Source of the DNA: Gryganskiella cystojenkinii
Taxonomy: Eukaryota > Mortierellomycota > Mortierellomycetes > Mortierellales > Mortierellaceae
DNA: 34,402 nucleotides
Direction of reading: 5' to 3'
Assembly (NCBI GenBank): GCA_015852425.1
Contig: JAAAIG010000338.1
Location: 1-34,402, forward strand
How positions within the stretch are numbered: the first letter of the stretch is position 1; each line of letters begins with the position of its first letter. Below are positions 12,464-23,579 of this stretch, in pieces. The notes under the pieces are model-generated. The model was not told the origin of the DNA and ran no database searches. It saw only the letters and a program-made list of their open reading frames with translations. Made by a program: the position numbers and the translations under genes.

Positions 12464-13120
12464 TGCTGTTTATTGTGTGTGAGCGTACAGGTCCAAAGGT
12501 GAACGTCAAAGAGCGAGTTCATCTTTCTTCGAAACAAACCAAAAAAAATGTTTGTTTTGAGACCGTGCAATTGTTTTTTTATTGCGCGTCGATGTTTTTG
12601 CCTCCATTTTTTTTTTTTTTTTAGGCATCACGAACAAAGCGAGCATAAATAAACAATCCAGCAGTAAAAAACCAAAGTGACAATGAACAGACGAACGAAG
12701 TGTTGAAAAGAAAGAAAGGAAGTGTCCTAGGGGTACAGTACAGTACGCAAGGGAGGCGCGTGTTCACCCTGTTTAATTTTTGAGTGTGGTCTCGCTGCTG
12801 CTTTTTTTAGGTTTTTTTACGGAAGAAATCATCATCAATATTAGACAGGAGACGGGCTCTGTTGCCCCCAATTCAATTCAATTACCAGTTCACTCCTTTG
12901 AAAGAGATCCAGTTGAGCAAAAAAAGTCTTCCACCAACCCGTCCTTCTGGACAATGACATTTGAAGAGGGGTCCAGTTCATTGACAAGCCCTGCCACTTT
13001 TGGAAAACAACTCATCATTCGCTCAGTGTATTATTTTGAGTCCTCAGTCGCGAGCATTTTCACTTTTAGAGTTCCAGATCAAAGAAGGACCACCTCAAAC
13101 TTACTGTCAAGACCAACTCG

Positions 13121-13128
13121 TATAAAAA
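13121..13128 (+). promoter_or_regulatory. TATA box of the four-TM gene
   Basis: TATAAAAA 125 bp upstream of the start codon at 13246. It is followed by a CT-rich leader and an A/C-rich run up to the ATG, a typical arrangement for a strongly expressed fungal gene. Confidence 0.6.
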
Positions 13129-13245
13129 GACGCCGTGTTTCCTCTCGTTTTCCTGTCAGTCTTTTCCGTTCCTTAAAAGTCTCTCCCACTCTACGAACAA
13201 AACAACAAATAACAACATCCTTCACGACCACACATCACACCCGTC

Positions 13246-14057
13246 ATGTCTTACGACCAATCACAACAACAACAGCAGTATTATCCCCAACAGTCCCAGC
13301 CCGAGGTTGGTTACACTGGCGCCCATACCACCACTGCTGCCCCCCACCCGATCGTGACAAGACTCGATGGACGTAACTTGTCCGACAAGATTGTTCGTCA
13401 CCAGTTCGAGCAATGCTGTGTCGTCGTCCCATTGCATACCGGTGCCATGATCATTTCCTTCTTGATGACCGTCTTTTACGGATACTGTGGTCTCGCTCTC
13501 TTGACAAGCTCAATCTTCCATGGTAGGTTTTTTTTCCCCCTGGGGATGTTTCAACAGGGTGTGGGTTGAGGACAAATATACTGCATTTGGTTAAGCCTCT
13601 CTCTTTTTCTCCCTTCGTCTACCAATCTTTTTTACATCGGTTGACTTACATGCCCCTTTCTCTTGCTTTACCAACCCTCTCGTCTCTTATAGGTGTCTAC
13701 AGTGTACTTCTCATTATCGTCGGTATCTTGTACCTTTTCATTGCCGTTGCCTCTGGATACGGTTTCGTCGGTATCTACAAGGAAGAGCTCATCTGGGTCG
13801 ACCGGTTTATCAACTTTTACGTCATCGGTTCCATCGTCTGGGCTGTCCTCCAGCTCATTCAGGTTATCATCATGGGTATTGCCTATCATACCGGCGGTAG
13901 CTGGGTCGTCAGCTGGATCGTGACCTTCTTGATCGGTTTCGCATTCCAGTACTACTTCTGCTGCTGCTTGGTCTCGTACCAGCGTGCGCTCCATGCCAGA
14001 CTCAACGCCGGTGGTGCCCATGCTGGTGTTGCCGGCAAGCATCACCAGATGGTTTAA
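13246..14057 (+). CDS. Four-transmembrane protein of unknown function
   Basis: I do not recognise the family. Two exons, 13246-13522 and 13693-14057, join through a rebuilt Gly codon to 213 residues. Residues 1-35 are a Q/Y/P-rich, probably cytosolic tail. Four hydrophobic segments follow at about 63-91, 94-120, 131-157 and 162-187, separated by very short loops, so both ends should lie on the same side. Cys-Cys at 57-58 and Cys-Cys-Cys at 182-184 flank the bundle at membrane edges and could be palmitoylated. The C-terminal tail (188-213) is basic, Gly/Ala/His-rich. The topology resembles MARVEL-like or LAPTM-like tetraspan proteins, but no motif proves it. A strong TATA box precedes it. The CDS is well supported; the function is unknown. 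Confidence 0.85.
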
Positions 14058-16075
14058 AGGGAAGACCAAGACAAAGAGTCATTTTTCTTGTCCTGAACTC
14101 CTCTTTTTTTGTTTCTCTGACCTTGTCACGGATGTGACAGATGAGAGATTTCAAGGATAAACTCCCATCCGACTGCATTTTCATTTTCCTTATGTATATT
14201 TTTCAATTAAAAATCAAAAAGTAACGAACCTCACACGTTGTGAAATTGATCGAAGCTTGGTAGATATTCTACGAGAAATGTGTTCAGTCCCTGCGTAGAA
14301 CCAGTGAGAGCGAGGGAGGGTACAAAGTGGCACAATGTATCGCGCGGCACGCGTAGCGTTGAATGTTGTCCAACCAAAAACTCATCAGGCAAACTAAATT
14401 TGCCACCAAATGATCATGGTCCAATCCAAACAGGTATTTTTTGACTCTTTTTTCATGGACATTCCCACAACGAAAACGGTCCAATCCAGACTACGAGTAG
14501 GGAAGGGAGGCGCTTGATTTTTAAAGCCCCTTTTTCACTTTTCTTTTGCGCTTTCAGGCTCGGAACAAGTGGAGCAAAACTCCTCACGCGGACCTGCCTA
14601 TTTTGGATTCGTTGAATGAAGAGAGGTCGGTGCATGAGGCGGTTTCCGCTCCGTGGGCGTCTTAAAAAAAAATTTAAAAAGCTATGATGTGGAAAAAGGA
14701 GTGAAAGGGGGTGGTGAAAGATGGGATTCCTTTTATTTATTGCTTTTATTGAAGACCGTGCAGAGTCTTTGTCCTCCGAAGGTGTTGTTGACGTTAAAAA
14801 AGCGTCTGTTCGCACTTACAGGGATTCCGAAGGGTGGTTTTTCTCTCCCTCCCTGCAACGACAGTAGGGATGCACTCGCACAGGCTAATCTCAAGGACAA
14901 AGGAATGGGAGGGAACAAAGCAAAGGGTGGAAGGCTTCCGAAAAGTCAAGAGAAAAAACGTGTTACCCCGTGGGAGAGTAAACTCTCGGTCTTTAAGAGG
15001 AAGGTCTTGAGAGTGTGGGGAAAGTCTTTGTTTTGTTCTTTGAGGAAGGAAGACTAGACTCGACTGAAAACTCGACCCTGAGAGAACTCTGTTGACCACC
15101 TGAGCAAGTCTTCCTTCCCCACAAAAAAAAGGAATAAAGACAGACCAGCCAACCAAGAGCCGAGCGAGACAAAAAAAAGCGGTCCTTGCGTTCATCTCCC
15201 TGGTGGAACCAAAATGGCCGTGAGAACAAAAAAAAAAAGTTGCCTGGTCCTTTTACTCCACTCCTGAGTATCCGTTGTAGAGGAATACTAACGTAACATA
15301 AGAAGAATGATGTCTCTTGGTGTAGGAATTTATTACTCTTATTCTCGTTTGCCTCGTGAAAGACAGGTCTAGGTGTGTCTAGGAGGCAGTGGAGATAGTG
15401 CATTCGAAAGGTGTAAGGAAAAGGAGGAGGCGACGAAAAGGGAAAAGTCGGCTTCTCCCCCCCCCCTCCTTTACCTTTACCCCTCTTTTGTTGCGACGAC
15501 CACACCACCAGGGAAAGAAGTGCATCACCCCTGTTCACGATCCATAAAAAGAGACAACCCTCGGACACAATGGGCCGGGTGTCAGGCCCACGAGGAACAC
15601 CCCAAGCCCAATGATGATGATCGTTGAATGATGCTATAAGATGGGACCATGCTTTGGTCCATTGGGAGAGGGAGTGGTCAGTAAGGATTGCCTTTGAGCG
15701 AATGAACGAGCGAGAACACACTAAAGGGTTGTCGGATGGACGGACGCATGTCATTTGTTTGTTTTAATCGTATTTTTGCCTGTTCTTTTATTTTTCCACG
15801 GACTCACCATTGCTCCCTTTTTGTTTCCTTTCCGTTATTCTTTTCCTCTCTCTCTTCCTTCACTTCTCCCACTCTTTTCTTCACCTTCGCGACCTCTTCC
15901 CTCTCCACTCCTGTCTTTACACTCACTTTGTACATAGCCCTATACTTTCGACTTGCCTGCTCATTCGCTTTGTCCAGCAGTCTAAAAAAACGTCAAGAAC
16001 CCACAAACTCATTCAACAGTAATACCGCAATAAGCAAGAGACTACCTCACTTTCTTCAAAAGAGCCTCCTCCACC
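14058..16075. other. Gene-free stretch upstream of PEPCK
   Basis: About 2 kb without a convincing gene. It includes the 3' UTR of the four-TM gene and, at its right end, a strongly pyrimidine-rich leader (about 15790-15950) next to the PEPCK start. A 253-codon minus frame at 14993-15754 is composed of low-complexity F/S/P runs and is not supported. A nine-C run lies at about 15459-15467. Confidence 0.55.
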
Positions 16076-19000
16076 ATGCTTCTCCTCAGGTAATGTTCAA
16101 AAGAATGATCCCTGGTATTAGTGACATTCCATGCTCACCTTTTTTGCTGTCCATGTGGGGGGAAGATGCATTGGCGCCCAGTCGGAGTCTGTTCTGCTCC
16201 TTTTCCCCGCAGTCACATCAGGTTCAAAGACCTCTCTTCCTCCACACTTCTTCTCCGTTGGGCTCACTTTTTACCATGTCATAAAATGAAAGCGGGCATA
16301 CACACACAAACGCGAAGAGAGGAAAAGAGACTCATACTGATTCATTGCTGTTCCTCCAACAATAGACCTTCGAACTCTGTCCGGTTGGTGACCTCGACTA
16401 ACCAGATGATGATCCTCAACAACCGATCGTCAACCCAACTGCTGCACACGGCCTCGTTCTTGACCGGAAAGACCCGTGGGCCGACCGCACTGGCCACCTT
16501 GCGCTCAACTCCCTTCTTTGCAAAGTCTACCTCGACCACTTCGACAAAGACTGCTGCTGCGAACCAAATCCGTCTGTTGGGCGCCATCTCCAAGCCACTC
16601 TCACGTCAGACCCTCTTTGCCAGTCATTCCTCTCCACTCTCGGGACCTGCGACCTTTCACCCTCAGGCCGAAGAGTCTCATCATATACACGATGCTCCTC
16701 CTACAACGCACGCAAAGCTTTTGAGATGGGTCCAGGGCCAAGTCTCCCTGCTCGAACCAGACCATGTCCATTGGTGTGATGGTTCTAAAGAAGAGTACGA
16801 AGAATTGGTTCAAGGCCTGGTCGACCGTGGTGTCATGATTCCCTTGGATAGTAAGCTCCGCCCTGGTTCTTACCTAACTCGTACAGATCCAGCCGATGTA
16901 GCACGATCCGAGAGCTCGACTTTCATTTGCAGTCGTAACGAGATTGACGCAGGGTAAGTCATTGACTGAAATGCGACGAGAGTAGAAACAACGGCCGTTG
17001 ATTGCGGTTACGGCTCGCGGTTTACCGCATGAAGAAGTGATGGGATCCATGACGAGGGACTGAGAGAAAGGGAGGAAAGGAGCCACCGTTTTGTTTGAAA
17101 GGGGCAGTAATATGACATGTGCCATTGTAACTTCGGAAATATTAGGAGAGGAAGGGGTCCAGCGCGCGTAAACATGAATGTTTTGGGTCTTGGGCTTGGC
17201 TTGGAATGCATCAAGGAGGCAATGTTTTTTTTTTACTTTTTTTTCTCATTCCCCCTTTTTTTTTCTTCTGTCCCTCCCAAAACTCTCAAACACGCAGCCC
17301 AACGAACAATTGGGTAGATCCCGATGTTATGAGAACCGAGCTCGAAAAGTCGTTCCGAGGATCGATGCGAGGCAAGTTTTTTTTGTTTGTCTGTTTGCGC
17401 ATGGGCCATGTCCCTCTGGAAAGAAAAAAAAGCTCGTTCCCCTTGCTTACACGTATATGGATTGAAATTTTGGCTGTATTAGGTCGTACCATGTACGTGA
17501 TTCCGTTCAGTATGGGACCCATAGGTTCCCCGCTCGCTAGAATCGGCGTTCAAGTAAGATATTCGACTATTGTGCGTAGCTGCATAGCTTAGCTTCCTGG
17601 ATAATGATCTAACCACGACTGCTCTTATTGTTGATGTCCCTCCAACTCTGCCCTAGGTGACAGATTCACCGTTCGTGGTGGTCAATATGCGCATCATGAC
17701 CCGCATCGGCCAGCCTGTCCTCGATGTTCTCGGAAAGAACAAGGAGTTTGTGCCTTGTGTCCATTCGGTCGGAAAACCTCTGGAACCTGGAGACAAAGAC
17801 AGTCTCTGGCCCTGTAATATACCCGAGCGCAAGGTCGTTCATTTTCCCGAGTCGCGCGAGATCTGGAGTTTTGGATCCGGGTATGCTAACCAACATTGCC
17901 TTGCTCAAAGGAATACCCTTGTACAGTACATGAGCAACGTCCATCTCTAACATTTGTTGCCAAACCCTTTATTTTAACTGTTAGTTACGGTGGAAACTCC
18001 TTACTAGGCAAGAAATGCTTAGCGCTGAGAATCGCCTCCGTGATGGCTCGCGATGAGGGATCGTTGGCAGAGCATATGCTCATCTTGGGTTTGACAAGTC
18101 CGGCTGGCAAGAAGTACTATGTTGCGGCAGCATTCCCCTCGGCCTGTGGCAAGACCAACTTGGCCATGATGCAGCCCACGTTACCCGGCTGGAAGGTCCA
18201 AGTTGTCGGCGATGATATTAACTGGTAAGCCACCACTCTTGTATTCTTGGATGGCGGTCGATATCAACGACCTAGTAATGACATTGACTCTATCGTGCTA
18301 CTCTGCTCCTCTACAGGATGAAGTTCAACCCTCAAGACTCGCGCTTGTACGCGATCAACCCCGAAGCTGGATTCTTTGGAGTTGCCCCTGGAACGTCTGC
18401 AAAGACGAACCCCAACGCGATGGACACGATCCGTAAGGACACTGTCTTTACCAACGTCGCCTTGACCGATAAAGGTGATGTCTGGTGGGAGGGTATGACC
18501 AAGCATCGCCCCGATGGTAAGGTCGTGAACTGGAAAGGTGAGACCTGGGACTCCTCCATGGGTGATAAAGGTACTCCTTTGGCCCACCCAAACTCGAGAT
18601 TCACCGTGGGTGTTGACCAATGTTCCGCCAAGGACCCCGCTTGGGATGATCCAAACGGCGTCCCCATCTCGGCTATTATTTTTGGAGGTCGTCGTGAGAC
18701 GACTGTGCCCTTGGTTTTCCAGACCAAGGATTGGAACCATGGTGTTCTTGTCGGAGCTACGGTCGCCAGCGAGAAGACTGCGGCTGCCGAGGGTAGTGAT
18801 GTTGGTCAACTGAGGTAAGAAATCCCGCCAAAGTGTTGGCCGTCATGCGTTTGTTATACTGGGCATTGACCAGTCACTGACTTTATCTTTTGTGTTGATA
18901 CTCGTTTTCTTAGATTCGATCCTTTTGCGATGCTTCCCTTTGCAGGATACAACATGGGTGACTACTTCAGCCACTGGTTGTCAATGCCCGGCCGTGTCCA

Positions 19001-19537
19001 GGACCCCACGCAATTGCCAAAAATCTTCCACGTGAATTGGTTCCGCAAGGACACCAAAGGATCGTTCATGTGGCCCGGCTTTGGAGACAACTCGAGGTAT
19101 GCTTGCACAATATTTCCTTTCTTGAACAAAAAAAAAAAAAAAAAAAAGAAACTTGCTTCGCTCTGTCATAACATTGTACCCTCAGAGTCATGCTTACAGA
19201 TTTGGCAATTTTTCTTGATGTTTTTGCTCATATTCACGCTAATAGAGTCTTGAAGTGGATCGTTGACCGTTTGGAGCATCCCGAGGACGAAAAGTTGTAC
19301 ACGTCAACACCGATCGGATTCGTGCCCAAACCGGAATCCCTGGACTTGACCGGCATCGAGAAGGAAGTCGAGGGTGGCGTAATGGAAAAGTTGTTGAAGG
19401 TTGATAACGCCTCTTATCTGTCCGAGATTGAGAAGGCTCGGGATTACTTTGTGAGATTCGGTGATCGTTTCCCCGCCAAGTTGTCCAAGGAGCTGGATGA
19501 TCTTGAATACCGACTTCGAACCAACCAAGGCGTGTAA
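16076..19537 (+). CDS. GTP-dependent phosphoenolpyruvate carboxykinase, probably mitochondrial
   Basis: Converts oxaloacetate + GTP to phosphoenolpyruvate + GDP + CO2 (EC 4.1.1.32), the entry step of gluconeogenesis. Nine exons, 16076-16089, 16366-16953, 17298-17371, 17483-17553, 17657-17880, 17985-18224, 18317-18814, 18914-19096 and 19246-19537, give 727 residues. GTP-class motifs: [22 protein letters not shown]-loop FPSACGKTN (374-382, reactive Cys 378), metal site VGDDINW (398-404), FFGVAPGTS, omega-lid region [14 protein letters not shown] and FHVNWFRKD. The roughly 100-residue N-terminal extension is Ser/Thr/Arg/Leu-rich with almost no acidic residues, predicting mitochondrial import. 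The start uses a 14-nt first exon in CACCATG context; an ATG at 16406 is the alternative. Intron 3 is GC-AG. The gene converges with the carrier gene. Confidence 0.95.
17372..17482 (+). other. Non-canonical GC-AG intron of PEPCK, stop-free and 3n
   Basis: The exon ends ATGCGAG and the intron begins GCAAGT, the classic GC-donor consensus; it ends GTATTAG. Only this join yields the invariant [16 protein letters not shown] stretch. The intron is 111 nt and has no stop codon in the reading frame, so retention would insert 37 residues beside the active-site segment without a frameshift. Confidence 0.85.
19128..19147 (+). repeat. Poly(A) run in PEPCK intron 8
   Basis: Twenty consecutive A residues within intron 19097-19245. 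A mononucleotide run; length may be unreliable in the assembly. Confidence 0.9.
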
Positions 19538-19833
19538 TGGTTTTTTTTCGAGTATAATGACCCCTCTTGATGGAACAAAAAAAAAAAAAAAAAAATACAC
19601 TTACTTTTGGGCATGTAGATCTTAGATGCTAGATGTCTGTTCTTCCTCTGTTTTAACCATCGTCCATTCAAAGTCATAAAGAGATGCATTTCGAGTTGTT
19701 GCGGTTGTTGTCGAAGGTGACCGTCCCTTTGTAGGGGTTGCTTAGATAATGAGGGGCTATGGACATGTCATTGCGATCGAGCCTGGGTGTCTGCTTGTTG
19801 TCTTTTTATTTTGATTCTTTTGATCAATGACAC
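19538..19833. other. Convergent intergenic, PEPCK / carrier
   Basis: A 296-bp tail-to-tail spacer holding both 3' UTRs. A poly(A) run sits at about 19577-19595. No other feature is seen. Confidence 0.7.
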
Positions 19834-21897
19834 CTATACGGTCGAGGTCGTGGCGAGTCTCGGCAATCCAGCTGCCGAGGGTTGGAGACGATCCCGCATC
19901 AAGAGCACACTTCGATCATCCGTGTTGCCTGTACTACTCGAACTACCCGATGCTGCAGAAGAACTCGAGCTCGAACCCGTTCTCGATGACGATGATGATT
20001 CTGAAGAGGACGAGGATGAGGAAGACGGGGCACCAAGACCCCACCACTGTTCTGAAAGAGCCTTCTTGCCAATCTCATAACTCGAGATCATAATTGCGCA
20101 ACTCGGTGCCACCTTGGCCACCCGTGCTGTCAACCCTCTCCAAAGACCACGGTACCCTTCCTCTTGAACAATGGCTCTCATCAACGAGAACATCTTCGTG
20201 TGAACCGGTTGCAAGAGATCGACCTGACGGCGAGTTTTGGCCACATCAAACGGTGTTGTTAACGTGGCTGCGAACATTCCAGAGAGCGCTCCGGACAAGA
20301 ACGCGACCTCGAATTCGTTTAAGGATCGGGTATGTTGTTGTGAATCCCAGTCGACGAGTCGTTTCTTGATATTCTCATAGCCCATCCAATATATTGCTAA
20401 TATAGGAAGCATCAAAAATAAAGGTTAGAAATAAGGTGGAATTTTCACACAATCTAAAAGAATTTCTACTCTTCCGAGAAAAAACACCACAAGACTCACC
20501 ACTAAAAGGTACATCGCGCCAGAGGGTCGGAGCTAATCCACGCCAGAGCGACAACACGCCTTCGGATCGAACCATGGTCACGATGCTTTGAGAGACACCC
20601 CTGAACAACCCGGCATTTCCCTTTGTATCCGTGTGAACACTCTGCATTCTCGTCCTGAACAACTCTAACGGTGAAATAACGGTCGCCGCAACAGCTGGTG
20701 GAGTGTAAAGAGTGGGTGAGAGGTAAAATTCGGTTAATCACGGAACCAGGGAGCAAGGTTTATGAATCGTATCAAATGTTCGTCACACAGGCCAAAAAAA
20801 AAAAAAAAATTAACGGAAGCGCCTTACTTCTTGCAAAAGCACCGGCCATCAAGGGTGCCAGGGTTTCCCGATACTCGACAATGAATCCCTGGCCCAACGA
20901 GGATGCCAGCCCTTTCGTTCCGTGATCCAGCGTCAGTAGCTTATCAGCCATGACAACTTTCAAGTAGTCATATCCAACAAAATAAATCACCGTCGCAGGG
21001 ATTGACATGGCCACTGTCGGTGAAAGCCCTCTCCATAGAGAACTCGCTCCTTCGTATCGCACAATCTTTTTCACGCCGTCCCAGGTACCATGGAAGTACC
21101 GTTCCTGAGCTGCTTTGGCAACATGATTGTTCTCGACACAGTTGGCAGCCAATTGCTCCAGTCTTTGCTGTTGAGCCCGAGAGGCTTTCATCCCGACGAC
21201 TGTGCCCTCCGAGTGTTGTTGTGATATACTGGGGCCACAGCCTACAGAGGTCCCGCGTCCATGGTTGTGATTATGATTATGAGTATGTTGATGTGAATGC
21301 TGATGTGAGTGAGCTTTTGATGAAGATGGTTTTGAAGAAAGAGAACCGGCAAGGACATTGGCGAGATTTTGTCGGATTCCTGCAGAACTTAGGGGGTTGG
21401 TAACGGTGGCTGTCGCTGCAGTAGTGGATGATCCTGATTGTTGAGGGGCGAAGAATACTTCCCGACAGCATGTGCAAAGTTTCTCATAGGCCGAGGCATT
21501 GTTCGAGAACGTAAAAGGAGCAGCACAGGTGGGTGTTGCTTGAACGGTTTGGGATTGAAGTCTAGTTTTCACCACATCCAGCGGCGTAACTATTTTGTTT
21601 GACAAAAAAAATGTCAAAAGGTCAGTGAAAAAGATACGTTTATAAAACCTTTTCACTGGCCTACAAAAAAACTCGTAGTTTTCGTTGCTTACCGAGCAAG
21701 GAGGTCAACAATGAACCTGCACAGGCCGAGATCATGCGTTGTCCTGCAGAGGGTTGGATCGTTCCCGAGTCCCCCGTGTAAGCCAAAGTGATCTGATCCT
21801 TTTGTAGCTGTTGTTGAAGTTGTTGTTCCATGTTCAATGCTGATGTCGAAGATGCAGTTGTCAGGGCCTGTCGCCCGATGGGAGTCTGATCAGGCAT
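19834..21897 (-). CDS. MTM1: SLC25A39/40-type mitochondrial carrier (Mtm1)
   Basis: Inner-membrane carrier of the SLC25A39/40/Mtm1 clade, linked to mitochondrial glutathione import and manganese/iron homeostasis. Four exons, 21897-21693, 21589-20828, 20694-20500 and 20396-19834, give 574 residues. The three carrier signatures are PLDVVKTRL, PLELFRTRM and PFDVAKTRRQ; clade-specific runs are QRMISACAGSLLTSLLVTPL, RDVPFSAIYWMGYE and KVAPSCAIMISSYE. The matrix loop after TM1 is about 140 residues, far longer than in human SLC25A39. It holds Cys 90, 107, 109, 110 and 186 and a His-rich run at 162-178 (KAHSHQHSHQHTHNHNHNHG). The C terminus carries a long Ser-rich tail. The start is the first good ATG before the family block. 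The gene is divergent from FZO1. Confidence 0.92.
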
Positions 21898-22490
21898 TGG
21901 TTCTGTGAGATATATTCTTTCTTTCTCAGATTTTGGGGGACAGGGGAGAGGGTATTTGAGCGGTCGGTTTTGTTGGGCGCAATTTTGTTGTGTGTGTACT
22001 TTTTTTTTTCTTTTGCTCACAGTCCGATCAGATACCAGGTTGTAGCACAGTGGTGGGATCTGGTCGCTCGAATAAACAGAGCTACTTTACTGAGTCACAA
22101 AAAGGGGTCGGTAAACAGCTATTGATTAGGAACCACCAAGTCGCCAATGATAAGAGTATGAAAGTGGTATAGTCTTTCAGTCCAGGATTCGAGCAGCGCA
22201 GTGAGAGGGATTGGAAGAAGAAGAGGAAGGACAAACCTTTTGCCAGGGACAACAAAAAACAAATTTTTTTGGAAGGGGTTGGGTCTAGAAATAAAACGAA
22301 CCAAAGAAGCCCCGTTGAGGAGAGGAAAGAGAATGAAGTTGGGAATGCACAACGAGAGGGAAGGTAGGAGGAGGGAATGAAGAAAATAAAAGAATGGAGA
22401 GAAAGGGAAAGAATGGAAATGTAAAGTCAACCTGTGTGAGTAACAAAGCAAGAAGGTTGAGTAAAGAGAGACGGATACAAGGAAAAACGT

Positions 22491-22500
22491 NNNNNNNNNN
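22491..22500. other. Assembly gap (10 N)
   Basis: Ten N bases in a purine-rich, A-run-flanked stretch. The true missing length is unknown. Confidence 0.99.
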
Positions 22501-22572
22501 TTCAACAAAAAAAAAAAAAAAAAGGCGACATCGCCGCCTCAAAAAGGAAAGATTAAATCACAGAAAAAAGTG

Positions 22573-22580
22573 TGACGTCA
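22573..22580. promoter_or_regulatory. CRE palindrome TGACGTCA
   Basis: A perfect 8-bp ATF/CREB-type palindrome at the point where strand composition flips between the divergent MTM1 and FZO1 leaders. Such bZIP sites mediate stress or cAMP responses in fungi. Occupancy here is inferred. Confidence 0.5.
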
Positions 22581-23559
22581 CTTTCGTTGCGTGACTGCTT
22601 CTGATATCGCCCGGTGAATCTGACAGGCGATGTTTCCGCAGGGAGGTGAGACTTGACTTTTCGGGCAACGATTTCTACATTGGATTTGTGCGATCACATT
22701 TCTTCCGCAAAACAAGATCTGTGCGAGAGCGTGCTTCGGATCCCCCTCTTTCCTTCTCCTTTGAAATCCTCTCATTAAGAATTCAATCGATCGGCAATTG
22801 CATCACCTGATTGAACCCATCTCTTTCTTCCTCGAGGATCTCTCTGTTATAACTCCCCTCCCCCCTCTCTCCTTCCCCCCAGCCCCTTCTCGTATCTCGA
22901 CTTTTGTTCCTTTTGTCAATCACGAAAGGATCTTTCAATCCAGACGAGCCGAATCATACAAGGTATGTATTCGAATTTTTATTTCTTTTAATACTTCCCC
23001 TTCCCAACGGTCTACCGATATCCTATTTGGCCATCATTCCCACCCATACCCGCTTCTTTCTTCCTACAACTCTCTCTCTCTGTCTTTCTTTCTTCGTACC
23101 GTACCGGTGACCTTTCCATTCCCTATCGACAACTCAACAGCTACTGCAACAAGGCACACTTTGCCCCACCCAGTGTAATTGTACATTTCGCATGCAATTG
23201 AATGCATCGCCCTTTTTTTTTTAAAAAAAAACATTCCAACCCTCGACCCCATTGGTTCAACTCCCTGCAGATCCGAATTGCCCAATCCCCATCCAACCCT
23301 TCTTTCAATTGGACCCCTTTTTCATATTTGAAGAGCACCGATTCTAAGAGATAGATAGAAACAGAACAGCCTCAGTTCCCACACATTTTCATTCTTCCAC
23401 TTCTCCGCCTCTCTCTCTCTTCAGTCTCTCTATCTTGGCTTTACCCCCCTTACCTGCATGTTGTCTCTTCAACAAACAATAATTCACACACAGACATACA
23501 TTGTGGCGCCTCATATACACCATCAATAGTCTCCTTGTGTTTTTCTTTCCACCCACGCT

Positions 23560-23579
23560 TCTCTCTCTCTCTCTCTCTC
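23560..23579. repeat. (CT)n microsatellite
   Basis: About ten CT dinucleotides in the pyrimidine-rich FZO1 leader. Confidence 0.9.

Larger units (their letters stand above)
10649..13245. other. Long gene-free stretch upstream of the four-TM gene
   Basis: About 2.6 kb without a supportable gene. Open frames on both strands are under 140 codons and low in complexity. It contains a (GA)n tract at 12431-12457, a T run at about 12606-12622 and a clear TATA element next to the following gene. An isolated 74-codon frame at 10922-11146 shows no family motif. The likeliest content is an extended promoter plus the ERV41 3' UTR; a non-coding RNA cannot be excluded. Confidence 0.55.

Noticed and set aside
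14993..15754. 253-codon open frame on the minus strand
   Set aside because: It is made of low-complexity Phe/Ser/Pro and Gly/Lys runs, has no family motif or splice partner, and lies over the purine/pyrimidine-rich leader of PEPCK. Strand composition keeps it open by chance.
18264..18809. 181-codon minus-strand frame antisense to PEPCK exon 7
   Set aside because: It mirrors a conserved PEPCK exon; no independent signature.
22798..23178. 126-codon plus frame upstream of FZO1
   Set aside because: It lies in the CT-rich leader, which translates to Ser/Pro/Leu/Phe strings in every frame.
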